A program made the position numbers and the translations under genes. A DNA stretch of 64,000 nt, from assembly GCF_900142985.1 (NCBI RefSeq), contig NZ_LT670849.1, forward strand, positions 5,968,501 through 6,032,500, in the 5' to 3' direction. Numbering within the stretch: position 1 is the stretch's first letter; the number at the start of each line of letters is the position of its first letter. The notes under the pieces are model-generated. The model ran no database searches. It was not told the origin of the DNA and saw only the letters and a program-made list of their open reading frames with translations. The stretch comes from Bradyrhizobium erythrophlei (GTDB lineage Bacteria > Pseudomonadota > Alphaproteobacteria > Rhizobiales > Xanthobacteraceae). Shown here in pieces: positions 1 to 6,728 of the stretch.

Positions 1-704
1 CCGCTCCTCGCGGCTCACCGGAATCAGCGAGACGCCTGTTTGCGATGTCGAAGCCCATTCACGGCACGATCGCTGAGGCCTATCTTCGAACGCGCGGCAT
101 TTTGGCATTGCACGAGACCACAAGTCTTCGCTTCCATCCGCGCTGCTACTACACACCGGGCCAGCATTTGCCGACAGAGACCTGGCCGGCCCTCATCGCC
201 GCGGTCACAACCCTCGATGGCATTATCTCCGGCGTTCATCGAACCTGGCTTGATCCGTCCGGTAGTGGCAAGGCGCCAATTGACACGCCACGTCGCGCGA
301 TGGGCTTTTTGCTGGGCAACGCCGTTCGCTTTGGAGAGGTCGACGACGTGCTTGCCGCCGGCGAAGGTATTGAGACGATGCTATCTCTCCGCTGTGCGCT
401 ACCGACCTTGGCGACGGCTGCTGCCCTTTCCGCCAATCATCTCGCAGCCATGTTGCTGCCATCAGGCCTCCGCAGGCTCTATATCGCTCGCGACCTCGAC
501 GACGCCGGAGAGGCGGCGCAGACGGTTCTGGCCCGACGCGCAGCAGCCGCAGGCATCGAAGCGATCGCGTTGTCGCCACGCCTGGGTGACTTCAACGAAG
601 ATCTGCACGTCTTCGGCCTCGATGCCCTTCGGGCAGCATTACGAATTCAGCTGGCACCCGAGGACGTCTCCCGCTTTCTGCTCTTGCCGGCCACTGTCGT
701 ATAG
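1..704 (+). CDS. Toprim domain protein, 5' end outside window
   Basis: The reading frame is open from base 3 to the stop at 702-704. The first in-window ATG (45) lies inside the conserved stretch: the codons before it read A-P-R-G-S-P-E-S-A-R-R-L-F-A and lead straight into M-S-K-P-I, a join typical of this family (residues before a G-T-x-A-E-x-Y-L-R-x-R-G-I motif). I therefore treat the gene as starting upstream. The second half has the Toprim signature: G-E-G-I-E-T (about base 361) and a D-x-D-pair region (R-D-L-D-D-A, about base 490), which in known Toprim folds bind the metal used in nucleotidyl or primase chemistry. Such plasmid/ICE Toprim proteins sit beside conjugation genes and may assist replication of transferred DNA; that role is inferred. 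Confidence 0.8.
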   Translation, partial: APRGSPESARRLFAMSKPIHGTIAEAYLRTRGILALHETTSLRFHPRCYYTPGQHLPTETWPALIAAVTTLDGIISGVHRTWLDPSGSGKAPIDTPRRAMGFLLGNAVRFGEVDDVLAAGEGIETMLSLRCALPTLATAAALSANHLAAMLLPSGLRRLYIARDLDDAGEAAQTVLARRAAAAGIEAIALSPRLGDFNEDLHVFGLDALRAALRIQLAPEDVSRFLLLPATVV

Positions 705-824
705 GCGCAGTTGGCGTCATCAACGTCGACAGCCCGGTCGCGGCGGCCCGATGCCGGAGAGGCGCGACCACGGCCTTCTAGAGGGCGATCGGACGGCCGG
801 CGGGTGCGGGCCGGCAATGGCTGC

Positions 825-920
825 GGTGGCGGCTATTTTCCGCCGCGCGCCGTCGACGAGATGACGGCTGTCGACGGGTCAAATGCGCGCTTTGCATCGC
901 GAAGCAAAATAGCCGCCACC
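825..920. repeat. Nested inverted repeat between Toprim and DUF2493 genes
   Basis: Two perfect 15-base arms face each other: GGTGGCGGCTATTTT at 825-839 and its reverse complement at 906-920. Inside them lies a second perfect 8-base pair, CCGTCGAC at 850-857 and GTCGACGG at 870-877. The folded RNA or single-stranded DNA would be a long hairpin with an inner stem. It lies 126 bases before the DUF2493 start and has no T-tract, so it is not an ordinary terminator. It could be a structured leader or a single-strand replication signal of the element; both are guesses. Confidence 0.6.
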
Positions 921-1046
921 TCTGCCATCCTCCGCTGGCGCTTCGGCCCTCCGCTATCGCTCCGGGTGCTGGCCCGTCCCGCCCACCGTCTGAGTGATCG
1001 CCACGAAGGCCGCGATGGGCGCGGCCGAACCGGCAAAGGACCTCCA

Positions 1047-1970
1047 ATGACCGATCATGACGACATCGAACTGCCGCACGCGTCATCTGCCACCGACCTC
1101 GTCCTCAGCGAATTGCAGCTTTTTGGCTACCGTCCATTCGATGACCAGCCCGATCCGAGACCGCTCCCCGAAGGTAAGATGATCGCTGGCGCGATCGCCG
1201 ACATCTTCGACGCCCTGGTTGCGACCTTGAGCGACACACGGCTCGAACCGGACCTTCCGGACCTGCTCTGGTCGACAGTCAATCTCTTCCACCGCGCTAT
1301 AGACCGAATTAGCCGTCAGCTCGATGACAATGAGCAGGCCCAACGGAAAAGCCAGCGCGAGCAGAACGGCTCGGAAGTGCAGTCGGTCGAGCTCGAGCGC
1401 CTAACGGCAGAAGGCATCTCATTGATCGAACGCCGCAACTGCCTCGAGGTCTTCCGGGATCAGGCCATCGAACGCTTTGAGCTCCACACGGGTTCATCCT
1501 GGCGCCCTCGATCAGGATCGCTGGTCAATCACCGCGCGTTCACCGCAGCAATGATCGACTCCCGAGACTTCATCGCCGCCAAGCGTCGCGCCGAGACCGA
1601 GGTCATGTTGCCAGCAGGGCCGAAGATCGCACTCACGGGCGGTCTCGATTTCAACGACCATCATCTGATCTGGGATCGCCTCGACAGGGTTCATGCCAAG
1701 CATCCCGACATGGTCCTGATCCATGGTGGCTCGCCAAAGGGCGCCGAGCTAATCGCTTCAAAATGGGCGACCACCCGCAAGGTCCCACAGGTTGCCTTCA
1801 GGCCAGACTGGACGAAGCACGCCAAGGCAGCACCCTTCAAGCGCAACGACGCCATGATCGAACTGCTGCCCATAGGCGTCATGCATTTCCCGGGCACGGG
1901 AATCCAGGACAATCTCGCCGACAAGGCGAAGCGGCTGGGCATCGCCGTCTGGAAATTTGACGGCAAATAG
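1047..1970 (+). CDS. DUF2493 domain protein
   Basis: A protein of 307 residues. The frame is open further upstream, but the ATG at 1047 follows AAAGGA at 1034-1039 and begins the conserved part (M-T-D-H-D-D-I), so I chose it. The C-terminal third carries the DUF2493 signature of the SLOG-like superfamily: I-A-L-T-G-G-L-D-F (about residue 197) and V-L-I-H-G-G-S-P-K-G-A (about residue 221), a Rossmann-type nucleotide-binding arrangement. The middle is helical and charged. The family is a near constant neighbour of Toprim and DUF736 genes in alphaproteobacterial ICEs. Its biochemical role is not known; nucleotide binding is inferred from the fold. Confidence 0.8.
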   Translation: MTDHDDIELPHASSATDLVLSELQLFGYRPFDDQPDPRPLPEGKMIAGAIADIFDALVATLSDTRLEPDLPDLLWSTVNLFHRAIDRISRQLDDNEQAQRKSQREQNGSEVQSVELERLTAEGISLIERRNCLEVFRDQAIERFELHTGSSWRPRSGSLVNHRAFTAAMIDSRDFIAAKRRAETEVMLPAGPKIALTGGLDFNDHHLIWDRLDRVHAKHPDMVLIHGGSPKGAELIASKWATTRKVPQVAFRPDWTKHAKAAPFKRNDAMIELLPIGVMHFPGTGIQDNLADKAKRLGIAVWKFDGK

Positions 1971-2105
1971 CCGCCGTCTTGCTTCCACACCACCGGCGGA
2001 GTTGTATCGCCGCAACTCCGCCTCGTTTCGCTTCCATATCCAAACCTGCGCCGCGGTGGTGGTGGAAGGCGCGACCATTACACCTTTGTACATGGAGCCA
2101 CCACC

Positions 2106-2588
2106 ATGCTCGCGCTTGGCCTTCTCCTCAACACACTTGGCATCGGTCTGTTCTGCTGGCTGATCTTCACGCTGGCGGTTTACGCCTTGCCGTTTTTCGT
2201 GGCGATAAATGCCGGCATTTGGGCCTACCACAGCGGCGCAGGCCTGATCGGCGCGCCGCTCATTGCCATCGTCGGCGGTGGCATGGCGTTGGCGATCGCG
2301 CAAATCGCATTCGCAACGACCCGATCTCCGATCCTGCGTGCCATCATTGCGGCGCTGTTCGCTTTGCCGGCCACATTTGCTGGCTATCATGTCACTCTCG
2401 CGATGGCGCAAATCGGAGTGCCTTCGCTTGTTTGGCAAGAGGTCATTGCTTGCATTGGCGCGGCTTTTATTGGCGGCGCGGCATGGACACGCTTGGCCGT
2501 CTTCAGGGAGACCCGACCGGTCGAGTCGGGCAGGGCGATCGTCGGCAGCTCTCAACCAGTTCTCACGGCCGCCGCACGCGAGGGATGA
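2106..2588 (+). CDS. Small multi-pass membrane protein of the ICE
   Basis: A protein of 160 residues with about four hydrophobic segments (approximately residues 3-38, 46-69, 76-100 and 108-126) and a polar C-terminal tail. A GGAG Shine-Dalgarno at about 2095 precedes the ATG. I recognise no named domain. It lies between DUF2493 and DUF736, a position where related elements carry an uncharacterised membrane protein. Role unknown; a surface or exclusion function could be imagined but nothing in the sequence shows it. Confidence 0.6.
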   Translation: MLALGLLLNTLGIGLFCWLIFTLAVYALPFFVAINAGIWAYHSGAGLIGAPLIAIVGGGMALAIAQIAFATTRSPILRAIIAALFALPATFAGYHVTLAMAQIGVPSLVWQEVIACIGAAFIGGAAWTRLAVFRETRPVESGRAIVGSSQPVLTAAAREG

Positions 2589-3127
2589 TCTGTTCACGCT
2601 CGTCATCGAACAGGTTTGCTTAGACCTGTGCGAGAACTGTCGCCGGCATGAGTGAGGATAGTCGCGACCTTCCCCGAAGCACTACCACGGCCGCATGCGC
2701 TGATATCAGTCCGGCCGCAGATACGTGCGGAGACATTGCTATCGGAGCGCATTTCTGGCGACGAGGCCGTCTTTTCCCGCACCGCGTTTCTTTCTCTTCG
2801 CCGAAACGTTCCAACCTCTTGTACGGCAGAACCGAGATTAGCCACCTTTCTCCCGAGATTGCGTTTCAGCACGCGACGCACCGGGCCTCTGTGATGGCTC
2901 GATCTGGCCGAAGACCGGCTGCGCCTCGATCGTCTGAGCCGCAACGCTGTTGAAGCGACTTTCTTCCCCTTGGCTTCGCCAATTCCTCGCGCGAGCCAAG
3001 AAACTCGCTTCAACAGCATCCTTCGCTGCGCTGCGGCCCTTCGGGTGCGTCGCCGATCGTCCTCGGCCTGCAGATCGCCATCGAGGCCGCGGTGGTCGCG
3101 GGCTCGAAACACAACAGGAGACGAGAC
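2589..3127 (+). other. 538-base stretch without a supported gene
   Basis: No open frame here looks like a protein: the long minus-strand frame that covers it is rich in Arg/Ser and is the shadow of GC-rich plus-strand sequence. The last 30 bases hold the ribosome-binding site of the DUF736 gene (ACAGGAGACGAGAC). The stretch may include the promoter or leader of that gene. I see no repeat or RNA gene in it. Confidence 0.4.
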
Positions 3128-3448
3128 ATGGCTACCATCGGTTCGTTCAAGAAGGTCGGCAACGATTACCAGGGCGAAATCATCGCCCTCAGCCTGCAGG
3201 CCAAAGGTGTCCGCATCGTCGCTGAGACAAATCCCTCCAACGACAAAGCTCCTAGCCACCGCGTCTTTGTTGGCCGGGCCGAGATCGGTGCAGCCTGGTC
3301 GAAGCGCTCCGAGGAAGGCCGCGATTACCTCTCGCTCAAGCTGGACGACCCCTCCTTCAACGCGCCGATCTACGCGAACCTGTTCGACGACGAGGGCGGC
3401 GAAGGCTACACCCTGCTGTGGTCGCGGCCGCGCAAGAACGGCGAGTAA
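3128..3448 (+). CDS. DUF736 family protein
   Basis: A protein of 106 residues. The ATG at 3128 follows AGGAG (3116-3120) and starts with M-A-T-I-G-S-F, the usual beginning of this family. Family hallmarks are visible: G-E-I-I-A-L near residue 15, S-H-R-V-F-V-G near 45, an A-W-S-K-R-S motif near 58, and the D-D-P-S-F-N-A-P-I-Y-A-N-L segment near 75. DUF736 proteins are small, soluble and almost confined to conjugative elements and plasmids of Alphaproteobacteria. Function unknown. The gene ends 13 bases before a strong terminator, so it closes its transcription unit. Confidence 0.88.
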   Translation: MATIGSFKKVGNDYQGEIIALSLQAKGVRIVAETNPSNDKAPSHRVFVGRAEIGAAWSKRSEEGRDYLSLKLDDPSFNAPIYANLFDDEGGEGYTLLWSRPRKNGE

Positions 3449-3461
3449 GATCGGCGCCGCC

Positions 3462-3494
3462 AAGCCCCGCCCGACGAGGTCGGGCGGGGCTTTT
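3462..3494 (+). terminator. Rho-independent terminator after DUF736
   Basis: A perfect 13-base stem (AAGCCCCGCCCGA at 3462-3474 with its complement at 3480-3492), a five-base loop and a short T-run. It starts 13 bases after the DUF736 stop and separates that unit from the minus-strand qseC-like gene that ends at 3530; it may act on both. Confidence 0.85.
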
Positions 3495-3529
3495 CGCTAT
3501 CCTAATTCCGAGCTTGTCTTCGCGCCGAG

Positions 3530-3781
3530 CTATTTGCGCTTGCCACTCTTCGCCCGCTCGCTGCGTGCCGCGTCGTCGGGCATAACGAGATCGACGTGGC
3601 TTACACCGAGCGTGCTAGCAAGCTGAAACAACGTCACCACGGTCGGATTGCGCCGACCTGTTTCGAGACCGCTGATATACTGCTGGGTGAAGCCAGAAGC
3701 TTCGGCAAAGCTTTCCTGAGTAAAGCCTTTTGCTCTTCTAAATTTTGCAAAATTGCGGCCGACCAGCTTGCGCATATCCAT
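3530..3781 (-). CDS. XRE-family helix-turn-helix regulator, QseC-like
   Basis: A protein of 83 residues, almost entirely one helix-turn-helix domain: R-N-F-A-K-F-R-R-A-K-G near residue 9, then F-T-Q-E-S-F-A-E-A-S-G and Q-Q-Y-I-S-G-L-E-T-G-R-R-N-P, the recognition-helix motif of the Cro/C1 type. The tail is short and basic. The gene is divergent from a QseM-like DUF2285 gene. In ICEMlSymR7A a small XRE protein, QseC, has this same divergent position and controls qseM through operators between them. I infer that this is the equivalent; size, fold and position support it, not an alignment. An imperfect inverted repeat lies 19-52 bases upstream of its start. Confidence 0.82.
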   Translation of the reverse strand: MDMRKLVGRNFAKFRRAKGFTQESFAEASGFTQQYISGLETGRRNPTVVTLFQLASTLGVSHVDLVMPDDAARSERAKSGKRK

Positions 3782-3799
3782 GCGCGCAAGTTGCGTCTT

Positions 3800-3833
3800 T
3801 ACATACTATGAGGTTTATCCTCTATAATATGTA
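3800..3833. promoter_or_regulatory. Inverted repeat / candidate operator between qseC-like and qseM-like genes
   Basis: Arms TACATACTATGAGG (3800-3813) and CCTCTATAATATGTA (3819-3833) pair around TTTAT with one unpaired base. The right arm contains TATAAT (3823-3828), a good -10 box for rightward transcription toward the qseM-like gene, with TTTACA at 3798-3803 as a poorly spaced -35. Small XRE repressors bind such dyads; binding by the adjacent XRE protein is inferred. Confidence 0.55.
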
Positions 3834-4079
3834 TTCGGTTGAAGCTTCAGCTTCGATTAGACTGGCAGCGACATGTAGCCGGCCCGGCGCGCGGGTGCTT
3901 CGACAGCGTTCCATCATAGGATGCAGTTCACAGTCGTGTGGTTCGGAACTTCGGTGTCGAAGTATTAATTTTTGCAGAGCACAAACCTGTGGACCAGTCA
4001 GGCTGTCCAAGAGAAAATAGCTTTCGTGCAGCCGGATTTTCGCTACGTCGAAGGTTCTAAGCGCGCAGGAGTTTCTGTA

Positions 4080-4361
4080 ATGCCGCAGCTCAATGTCAAA
4101 GTTGCAGATACGGCGCCGGACGAACCCGCCCTGACGGCCTACGACCAGGAGCACGCTGTCACCTATGCGCGCCTTCTCGACGCCGAGGCTGACAACGCCG
4201 ACTGGCGTGAGGTAGCACACATCGTTCTTCATATTGATCCGACGACCGAACCGGAACGTGCTCAGCGTGCTTTTGAGAGCCATCTTGCTCGCGCGAAGTG
4301 GATGGCGCGGCATGGCTATCGTCATTTGCTTCGCGAGGGACGGCCAGGAAGCAAAACTTGA
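4080..4361 (+). CDS. DUF2285 single-domain protein, QseM-like antiactivator
   Basis: A protein of 93 residues. The ATG at 4080 has AGGAG at 4067-4071, eight bases before it, so the upstream extension of the frame is not used. The sequence shows the compact DUF2285 pattern: Y-A-R-L-L-D-A-E-A, D-W-R-E-V-A-H-I-V-L-H-I-D, then A-x-R-A-F-E-S-H-L-A-R-A-K-W-M and G-Y-R-H-L-L at the end. In ICEMlSymR7A the protein QseM of this family binds TraR and FseA and so blocks quorum-sensing activation and excision. Position next to a divergent XRE gene and upstream of a split DUF6499/DUF2285 gene matches that system. The antiactivator role is inferred from family and context. No recognisable tra-box lies upstream. 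Confidence 0.82.
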   Translation: MPQLNVKVADTAPDEPALTAYDQEHAVTYARLLDAEADNADWREVAHIVLHIDPTTEPERAQRAFESHLARAKWMARHGYRHLLREGRPGSKT

Positions 4362-4514
4362 TCGTATTGTGAAACGAACATGACGTTTTGCTTATTCCCG
4401 CAGCCGCGGAAATGAAGCCATTCGGTGAGCGCATTGGGCGCAACCAGAAATAGACACATTCGTCCTGCTGCAATTGCGCTCTCTTTTGTGGTCATGCGTA
4501 ATGGGAATAGATTC

Positions 4515-4709
4515 ATGTCAGGTGTGGATTGGAGATCCGAGGAAGCTTACGCAAACTTCAAGAATGCTGAATCGATGGACATTGCTTGGGAGTGGCTCCG
4601 TCGTGACACCGAATACCAGAATGGCTATCAGAACATTGACCAGTCGCAGCGATTGAGCGTCGCGACAGAGGCCTTTCGCCAGAAGTGGGGGCTTTCTTTT
4701 CGCGGCTGA
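4515..4709 (+). CDS. DUF6499 protein, first half of FseA-like activator (frame 0)
   Basis: A frame of 64 codons. The ATG at 4515 starts M-S-G-V-D-W-R-S, followed by Y-A-N-F and D-I-A-W-E-W-L-R-R-D-T-E-Y, the DUF6499 (transcriptional-regulator-like) pattern. It stops at UGA 4707-4709, two codons after W-G-L-S-F. Directly after, in the +1 frame, the expected continuation A-A-D-P and a full DUF2285 domain follow. In ICEMlSymR7A the equivalent pair msi172-msi171 is fused by programmed +1 frameshifting to give FseA, activator of rdfS. The short product may also exist by itself. I am sure of the split reading frame; that the ribosome joins it here is an inference from the precedent and the lack of a start in the second half. 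Confidence 0.8.
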   Translation: MSGVDWRSEEAYANFKNAESMDIAWEWLRRDTEYQNGYQNIDQSQRLSVATEAFRQKWGLSFRG

Positions 4710-5292
4710 TCCACAAACGCCATTCAATCAACAACCGATCTTCTGGGCTCCTGAGGCCCTGCCGACCGTTCTGTCGCTCCGGGAAGTATCCTCTCCCGCT
4801 GAGGCTGGGCCATATTACTTCGACCTGGCCAGGGCGCCCGGCGGGGAATTTCGCCGCGCCCCAGATGGATGGCATGCCATTGTGCCGCTGGGTGGCGCCA
4901 CCCATCGCGTTTGGCTGCCTACTATTCCAGCCAGCGGCTCACCGTTAGCCGTCGAACTATGTCTCGACGCCAGTTTTGACATTCGCTTGCAAGCAGCGCG
5001 TCGCTTTTGGCTGGCAAGCGAAGGCCGCCGTCTCGGTAGTCCACCCATCGTGCTTCCAAACCAGCGACGCCAGAGGTTCATTTTGACTATCCGAGCCCTC
5101 GACGCATGGCTGCTGGGGAACAGTTATCGCGAGATTGCGGTAGGAATATTTGGCAAGGAGAGCATCTCCGATCGTTCCTGGAAAGCGCATGATCTGCGTA
5201 GCCGGATTATTCGCCTGATCGAGAGCGGGCGAGCCCTGATGCGAGGCGGCTATCGCGCGCTTTTGCGCCCGCCATCCCGGAAGAAACGATAG
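4657..5292 (+). CDS. DUF2285 protein, second half of FseA-like activator (+1 frame)
   Basis: This frame opens after a stop at 4654-4656 and has no ATG, GTG or TTG until GTG 4882, which is already about 60 codons into conserved sequence (F-W-A-P-E-A-L-P-T-V, then Y-Y-F-D-L, D-G-W-H-A-I-V-P-L-G). The C-terminal part is a DUF2285 helix-turn-helix: L-R-A-L-D-A-W-L-L-G near base 5095, Y-R-E-I-A-V-G-I-F-G, W-K-A-H-D-L-R-S-R-I-I-R-L-I, and G-Y-R-A-L-L at the end. Thus full-length translation requires entry from the upstream DUF6499 frame; the joined product would be about 258 residues (4515-4700 plus 4702-5289). A DNA error or simple frameshift mutation would look the same. Confidence 0.78.
   Translation, partial: ASRQRPFARSGGFLFAADPQTPFNQQPIFWAPEALPTVLSLREVSSPAEAGPYYFDLARAPGGEFRRAPDGWHAIVPLGGATHRVWLPTIPASGSPLAVELCLDASFDIRLQAARRFWLASEGRRLGSPPIVLPNQRRQRFILTIRALDAWLLGNSYREIAVGIFGKESISDRSWKAHDLRSRIIRLIESGRALMRGGYRALLRPPSRKKR
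4698..4709 (+). promoter_or_regulatory. Candidate +1 ribosomal frameshift site UUU-C
   Basis: Codons run CUU UCU UUU CGC GGC UGA. A tRNA-Phe on UUU (4698-4700) can move one base to UUC (4699-4701), its better codon, after which GCG GCU GAU CCA is read and the DUF2285 frame is entered. Only 53 bases (4657-4709) are open in both frames, so any shift must occur here. This is the best slippery position I can find in that window. Confidence 0.55.
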
Positions 5293-5302
5293 TCGCTGTC
5301 CT

Positions 5303-5343
5303 GGGGGTGCCGAAACTGCACCCCCTTATGTTCGGCATCCCCC
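5303..5343 (+). promoter_or_regulatory. Alternative hairpins upstream of rdfS-like gene
   Basis: GGGGGTGC (5303-5310) pairs perfectly with GCACCCCC (5318-5325). The same left arm extended to 5314 can instead pair with TTCGGCATCCCCC (5331-5343) with one bulged base. The two folds exclude each other. The element lies 11 bases after the FseA-like stop and about 82 bases before the excisionase start. As DNA it is a dyad that could bind the activator; as RNA it could be a switch or weak terminator. No T-tract follows. Confidence 0.5.
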
Positions 5344-5424
5344 TTCGAGGCCTTTGTCCGTCATTGTCGCCGCCACCGCGCCAGCGACCTCGCTGGCGCT
5401 CCACACGGCAACGGAGCTTGTCAG

Positions 5425-5703
5425 ATGCCCGACGCTAGCCTCGCCATCTCGCCTCGATACCTGCGGACTGCCGAAGCAGCCCGGTATCTCAGCCTTTCAC
5501 CCCGCACTCTCGAAAAACACCGAACCTATGGCACCGGTCCCGCTTACCGGAAAATCGGCGGCCGCGTCGTGTACGCGGTGGCCGATCTGAGCGCATGGGC
5601 GGACATCGGCACCAGAACGTCAACCAGTGATCCCGGCAACGGCACTGTACTGCCGGCAAAGCGGCACGCTCCTATCCCGTATGCAGGAAAAGAGCGGCGC
5701 TGA
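5425..5703 (+). CDS. AlpA/MerR-type helix-turn-helix protein, RdfS-like excisionase
   Basis: A protein of 92 residues with GGAG (5413-5416) eight bases before the ATG. Residues 11-60 form the HTH_17/AlpA fold: Y-L-R-T-A-E-A-A-R-Y-L-S-L-S-P-R-T-L-E-K-H-R, then G-P-A-Y-R-K-I-G-G-R-V-V-Y and the closing D-L-S-A-W; the tail is basic. Proteins of this type act as recombination directionality factors, bending att DNA so that the integrase excises the element. In ICEMlSymR7A, rdfS heads the run rdfS-DUF2840-traF-rlxS and is switched on by FseA; the same order follows here. The integrase itself is not in the window. Function is assigned by fold and context. Confidence 0.85.
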   Translation: MPDASLAISPRYLRTAEAARYLSLSPRTLEKHRTYGTGPAYRKIGGRVVYAVADLSAWADIGTRTSTSDPGNGTVLPAKRHAPIPYAGKERR

Positions 5704-5706
5704 TCC

Positions 5707-6222
5707 ATGAAGAGACACGCTCACACCCCCGAAAAATACCCGACCAAAGAAATCACCGTGAACGACCTCACGACAGTCGAACTCTTGTGGCTCGAAAAGC
5801 GCATTGAGAACCGCATTCGGTTTGGTCGCGCCGTGTCGGAAAGCATCCTGGACCGCAATCGACGCACCCTGTCTTTCGTTCCAGGGAGCATCTTCGCGTT
5901 TGTCCGTTGGACGTCCAACGACTTTGGGACGGTTCTATCCCGCATCGATATCCTGCGCGCGGCGATACCTGGGCAGAGCTATTCGACAGTGCCGTGGATC
6001 AGGCCCGGCGGTGAAAGCCTGTTGCGATTGTCAGGCTGGCCAAAGGTCGAACGGGTTCTGCAATTGATCGATGCCGTCGAGGCGCTCGACATTGATCCTG
6101 CCGACGCAGCACCCGACTACTGGCACCACGTTCATAACCGTGTGTCGGTCAACGAAACACCTCGACCATATACCCGATCCCGTCACCAAGCGTGGCTCCA
6201 TCGGCGGAGGGTATCGTCATGA
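5707..6222 (+). CDS. DUF2840 domain protein
   Basis: A protein of 171 residues beginning three bases after the rdfS-like stop. Landmarks of DUF2840: V-E-L-L-W-L-E-K-R-I-E-N-R-I-R-F-G near residue 22, the R-R-T-L-S-F-V-P-G-S-I-F-A-F-V-R-W segment near 50, and the W-P-K-V-E-R-V-L-Q-L-I-D-A-V-E-A-L near 117, ending with H-H-V-H-N-R. The family is found next to traF and the DUF3363 relaxase in many alphaproteobacterial ICEs; what it does is unknown. Its stop overlaps the traF start (ATGA), so the two are translationally coupled. Confidence 0.85.
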   Translation: MKRHAHTPEKYPTKEITVNDLTTVELLWLEKRIENRIRFGRAVSESILDRNRRTLSFVPGSIFAFVRWTSNDFGTVLSRIDILRAAIPGQSYSTVPWIRPGGESLLRLSGWPKVERVLQLIDAVEALDIDPADAAPDYWHHVHNRVSVNETPRPYTRSRHQAWLHRRRVSS

Positions 6223-6728
6223 CCACCCGGTGCGCGACAATTTTCACGACATTTGCTGCAACCGTTCTTCTCCTCTCCACAGTTGAGGGAAGGACGCCGC
6301 ATTACATATGGAACGCATCAAATAGCGTTCCGATCGGCCTTTATCGGCTTCTGCCCGCGACAAACTTGACCCTGACTGAACTTGTTGCCGTACAGCCGCC
6401 TGATCTTCTCGCCGCATTCCTTGATCTCAATGATTATCTGCCGATCGGCGTCCCCATGCTCAAGCGCGTGCTGGCGCTGCCTGGGCAAACGGTCTGCAGA
6501 AATGGCCTATCGATCATGGTCGATGACATCGATATGGGGCAGGCGCAAGAACGCGACCGAAGAGGCCGTCCACTTCCGGCCTGGCACGGATGCCGTGTCA
6601 TCGCCGATGGCGATGTCTTCGTCATGAACTGGCAGTCGACCGACTCGCTCGATGGTCGATACTTTGGACCACTACCAGCATCCGCAGTCATCGGCAAAGC
6701 GGTTCCGATCTGGACTGACGAGGAATGA
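6219..6728 (+). CDS. traF: TraF-type S26 signal peptidase
   Basis: A protein of 169 residues. I start it at ATG 6219, which overlaps the DUF2840 stop and has GGAGG at 6207-6211; an earlier in-frame start lacks this. An N-terminal hydrophobic segment (about residues 7-20) anchors it. The catalytic Ser lies in N-S-V-P-I-G-L-Y (about residue 35) and the Lys in M-L-K-R-V-L-A-L-P-G (about residue 86), followed by the D-G-D-V-F-V-M-N and S-x-D-S-L-D-G-R-Y-F-G-P boxes. In RP4, TraF matures and cyclises the TrbC pilin; trbC is present at 16.2 kb. Acts at the inner membrane, outer face. Confidence 0.9.
   Translation: MTTRCATIFTTFAATVLLLSTVEGRTPHYIWNASNSVPIGLYRLLPATNLTLTELVAVQPPDLLAAFLDLNDYLPIGVPMLKRVLALPGQTVCRNGLSIMVDDIDMGQAQERDRRGRPLPAWHGCRVIADGDVFVMNWQSTDSLDGRYFGPLPASAVIGKAVPIWTDEE

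Noticed and set aside
2603..3463. Long minus-strand frame of 286 codons opposite the DUF736 region
   Set aside because: Arg/Ser/Ala-rich composition, no family pattern, and it lies antisense to a clear DUF736 gene; it is a GC-driven shadow.
4893..4906. Short perfect palindrome around GGTGGCGCCACC
   Set aside because: Inside the DUF2285 coding frame and explained by codon content; no sign of regulation.
4882..5292. GTG 4882 as an independent start of a DUF2285 gene
   Set aside because: It falls about 60 codons inside conserved sequence and has no good ribosome-binding site; translation from the upstream frame by +1 shift explains the gene better.
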